Part shown: piece by piece, positions 5,529-6,971 of the stretch
Layout of the letters: every line of letters starts with the position of its first letter
Numbering within the stretch: the first letter of the stretch is position 1
From: Thermoleophilia bacterium
Lineage (GTDB): Bacteria; Actinomycetota; Thermoleophilia; Gaiellales; Gaiellaceae
Length of the DNA stretch: 6,971 bases
Assembly (NCBI GenBank): GCA_014534155.1
Contig: JACVSB010000090.1
Coordinates: 1 to 6,971 of the forward strand
Direction: 5' to 3'
Program-made: the position numbers and the translations under genes
Notes under the pieces: model-generated
What the model saw: the letters and a program-made list of their open reading frames with translations, nothing else
The model's database searches: none
What the model was told of the DNA's origin: nothing

Positions 5529-6971
5529 CGCTCGAGCGCGGCGAGCTCGCGGCGGTAGCGCGCGAGCTTCTCGCGCTCGCCCTCGACGACGTCGCGCGGC
5601 GCGTTCGCGAGGAAGCGCTCGTTTGCGAGCATCCGCTCCGCGCGCGCCACCTCCTTGCGCAGCCGCTCGATCTCGGCCGCTCGCCCCGCACCGTCGACCT
5701 TGACCCTCCCCGGCTTCACCACGGCCTCGAAGATTCGCTCCTCGTCCCCGTCAAGCGCGGTTCTCACCCCGCTGCGACGGAAGATCGCAGCGGCGTCCTG
5801 GACGCGGTCGAGCGCGACGTACGCGTCCTCGTACGTGCTGTTCGCCTCCGGCCACGGGGCGCGGATCAGACGCTCCGCCGGCGGGTGGAAGTGGCTCCAG
5901 ATCTCCTCGGTCACGTGCGGCAGGACGGGGTGCAGGAGCCGGAGGAGCAGCTCCAGCGCCGCGAGCGCCGTCGCGATCGCGTCCCCGTCGCGCGCGTAGA
6001 GGCGCGGCTTGACCGCCTCCACGTACCAGTCGCAGAAGTCGTCGAAGGTGAGGCGGTAGAGCTCGCTCGCCGCGGACGCGAACTCGTAGCGGTCGAGCGC
6101 GTCCTCGGCGCGACCTCGACCGGCGTCCAGGCGCGCGAGGATCCACCGCTCCTCGACGGAGGCGGGGCGGAGCTCCGGCCTGGTCTTTCCTGCTCGACCC
6201 TCGAGGAGAAGCCGGCTTGCGTTCCAGAGCTTGTTCGCGAGCTTGCGCCCCTCCTCGACGGCCCCGTACGAGAAGCGGACGTCCTGCGTAGAGGACATCT
6301 TGAGGAGCCCGTAGCGCGTCGCGTCCGCCCCGTGGGCTGCGATCACGTCCAGCGGGTCGATCCCTGTCCCCAGGCTCTTCGACATGCGGCGCCCGTCCGG
6401 CGCGAGCACCGTCGAGTGGATGATCACGTCGGTGAACGGGATCTCCCCGAGGAGCTCGAGGCCGGAGAAAATCATCCGGTTCTCCCAGAGGCGGATGATC
6501 TCGCGCGCCGTCGTCTGGAGGTCTCCCGGGTAGAAGGAGCGGAGGTCCGGCGTCTCGTCGGGCCAGCCGAGCGTCGCGAAGGGCCAGAGCGCCGAGGAGA
6601 ACCACGTGTCGAGAACGTCCTCGCTGCGGCGGATCTCGAGCGAGTCGCATTCGGCGCAGGCGACGGCGTCCGTCTCCTGCACGGTGAGGTGACCCTCCCC
6701 GCACTCCCAGATCGGCAGCTGGTGCCCCCACCAGAGCTGCCGCGAGATGCACCAGTCGGGCGCGTTCTCGAGCGACTCGACCGCGAAGCGGTGCTGGGAC
6801 TCCGGGTGGTAGCGAACGCGCCGGTCGCGCAGCGCAGCGAGGGCGGGCTTCTTCAGCTCGTCCATCGAGCACCACCACTGGAGCGAGATCAGCGGCTCGA
6901 TCCGGTTCTCGCAGCGCTCGCACAGGGCGACCGAGTGGCGGTACGCCTCGCGCTTCTCGACGAGGCCGCGC
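5525..6971 (-). CDS. valS: Valyl-tRNA synthetase, C-terminal portion (start outside the window)
   Basis: Charges tRNA-Val with valine in the cytoplasm. 481 residues are visible, running off the right edge; the ATG at 6865 is internal because the frame continues with typical ValRS sequence upstream. Landmarks in visible numbering: zinc-type pairs CERC (17-20) and CAEC (105-108), the ISRQLWWGHQLPIW segment (75-88), DVLDTWFSSALWP (118-130), and the ATP-site loop RMSKSLGTGIDP (195-206; bases 6374-6388 for RMSKS), where Arg replaces the first Lys of KMSKS. The anticodon-binding helical domain follows at about 240-375, with FCDWYVEAVKPRLY and HPVLPHVTEEIW. A C-terminal charged coiled coil (about 430-481) contains the ANERFLANAP signature. 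The linker between these two (about 376-430) appears shorter than in classical ValRS. It is the most upstream visible gene of the unit and overlaps folC. Confidence 0.97.
   Translation of the reverse strand, partial: RGLVEKREAYRHSVALCERCENRIEPLISLQWWCSMDELKKPALAALRDRRVRYHPESQHRFAVESLENAPDWCISRQLWWGHQLPIWECGEGHLTVQETDAVACAECDSLEIRRSEDVLDTWFSSALWPFATLGWPDETPDLRSFYPGDLQTTAREIIRLWENRMIFSGLELLGEIPFTDVIIHSTVLAPDGRRMSKSLGTGIDPLDVIAAHGADATRYGLLKMSSTQDVRFSYGAVEEGRKLANKLWNASRLLLEGRAGKTRPELRPASVEERWILARLDAGRGRAEDALDRYEFASAASELYRLTFDDFCDWYVEAVKPRLYARDGDAIATALAALELLLRLLHPVLPHVTEEIWSHFHPPAERLIRAPWPEANSTYEDAYVALDRVQDAAAIFRRSGVRTALDGDEERIFEAVVKPGRVKVDGAGRAAEIERLRKEVARAERMLANERFLANAPRDVVEGEREKLARYRRELAALER

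Noticed and set aside
4200..5558. 452-codon plus-strand frame opposite folC
   Set aside because: It is the antisense shadow of folC, which carries clear Mur-ligase motifs, and it has no motif of its own.

Overview
The window is uniformly GC-rich bacterial chromosome, packed with genes that favour G or C in the third codon position. It looks like an actinobacterium. The minus-strand order valS - folC - membrane protein(s) - ndk matches the arrangement known in Actinobacteria (in Mycobacterium tuberculosis: valS, folC, a DUF4233 membrane protein, ndkA). The compact FolC, the sequence of the methyltransferase and the general style suggest a deep-branching soil group such as Thermoleophilia/Gaiellales. 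That lineage call is an inference from recall of similar proteins and was not tested by a search.

Left part, plus strand (1-2403): the 3' end of a calcineurin-like metallophosphoesterase whose start lies outside the window, a 104-base gap, then a complete APC-superfamily amino-acid permease with a strong ribosome binding site. It ends 30 bases before an oppositely oriented gene, so the two transcription units converge at about 2404-2433.

Right part, minus strand (2434-6971, transcribed from right to left): a tightly packed seven-gene unit. In order of transcription it holds valS (valyl-tRNA synthetase, N-terminal part outside the window), folC (folylpolyglutamate/dihydrofolate synthase), a 37-residue single-span membrane microprotein, a two-span membrane protein with a tandem zinc ribbon, a 70-residue single-span membrane protein, ndk (nucleoside diphosphate kinase) and a class I SAM-dependent methyltransferase. 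Every junction either overlaps or is separated by only a few bases. Three junctions appear to use TTG starts placed on or beside the preceding stop codon, which suggests translational coupling.

The known products serve core metabolism: charging of tRNA-Val, folate polyglutamylation and balancing of nucleoside triphosphates. The three small membrane genes between folC and ndk sit where other Actinobacteria carry DUF4233, and their function is unknown. No mobile elements, CRISPR arrays, tRNA or rRNA genes, or long repeats were seen. This is mostly an ordinary housekeeping region. The parts most worth a second look are the small membrane genes, the overlapping TTG starts, and the shortened FolC and ValRS.
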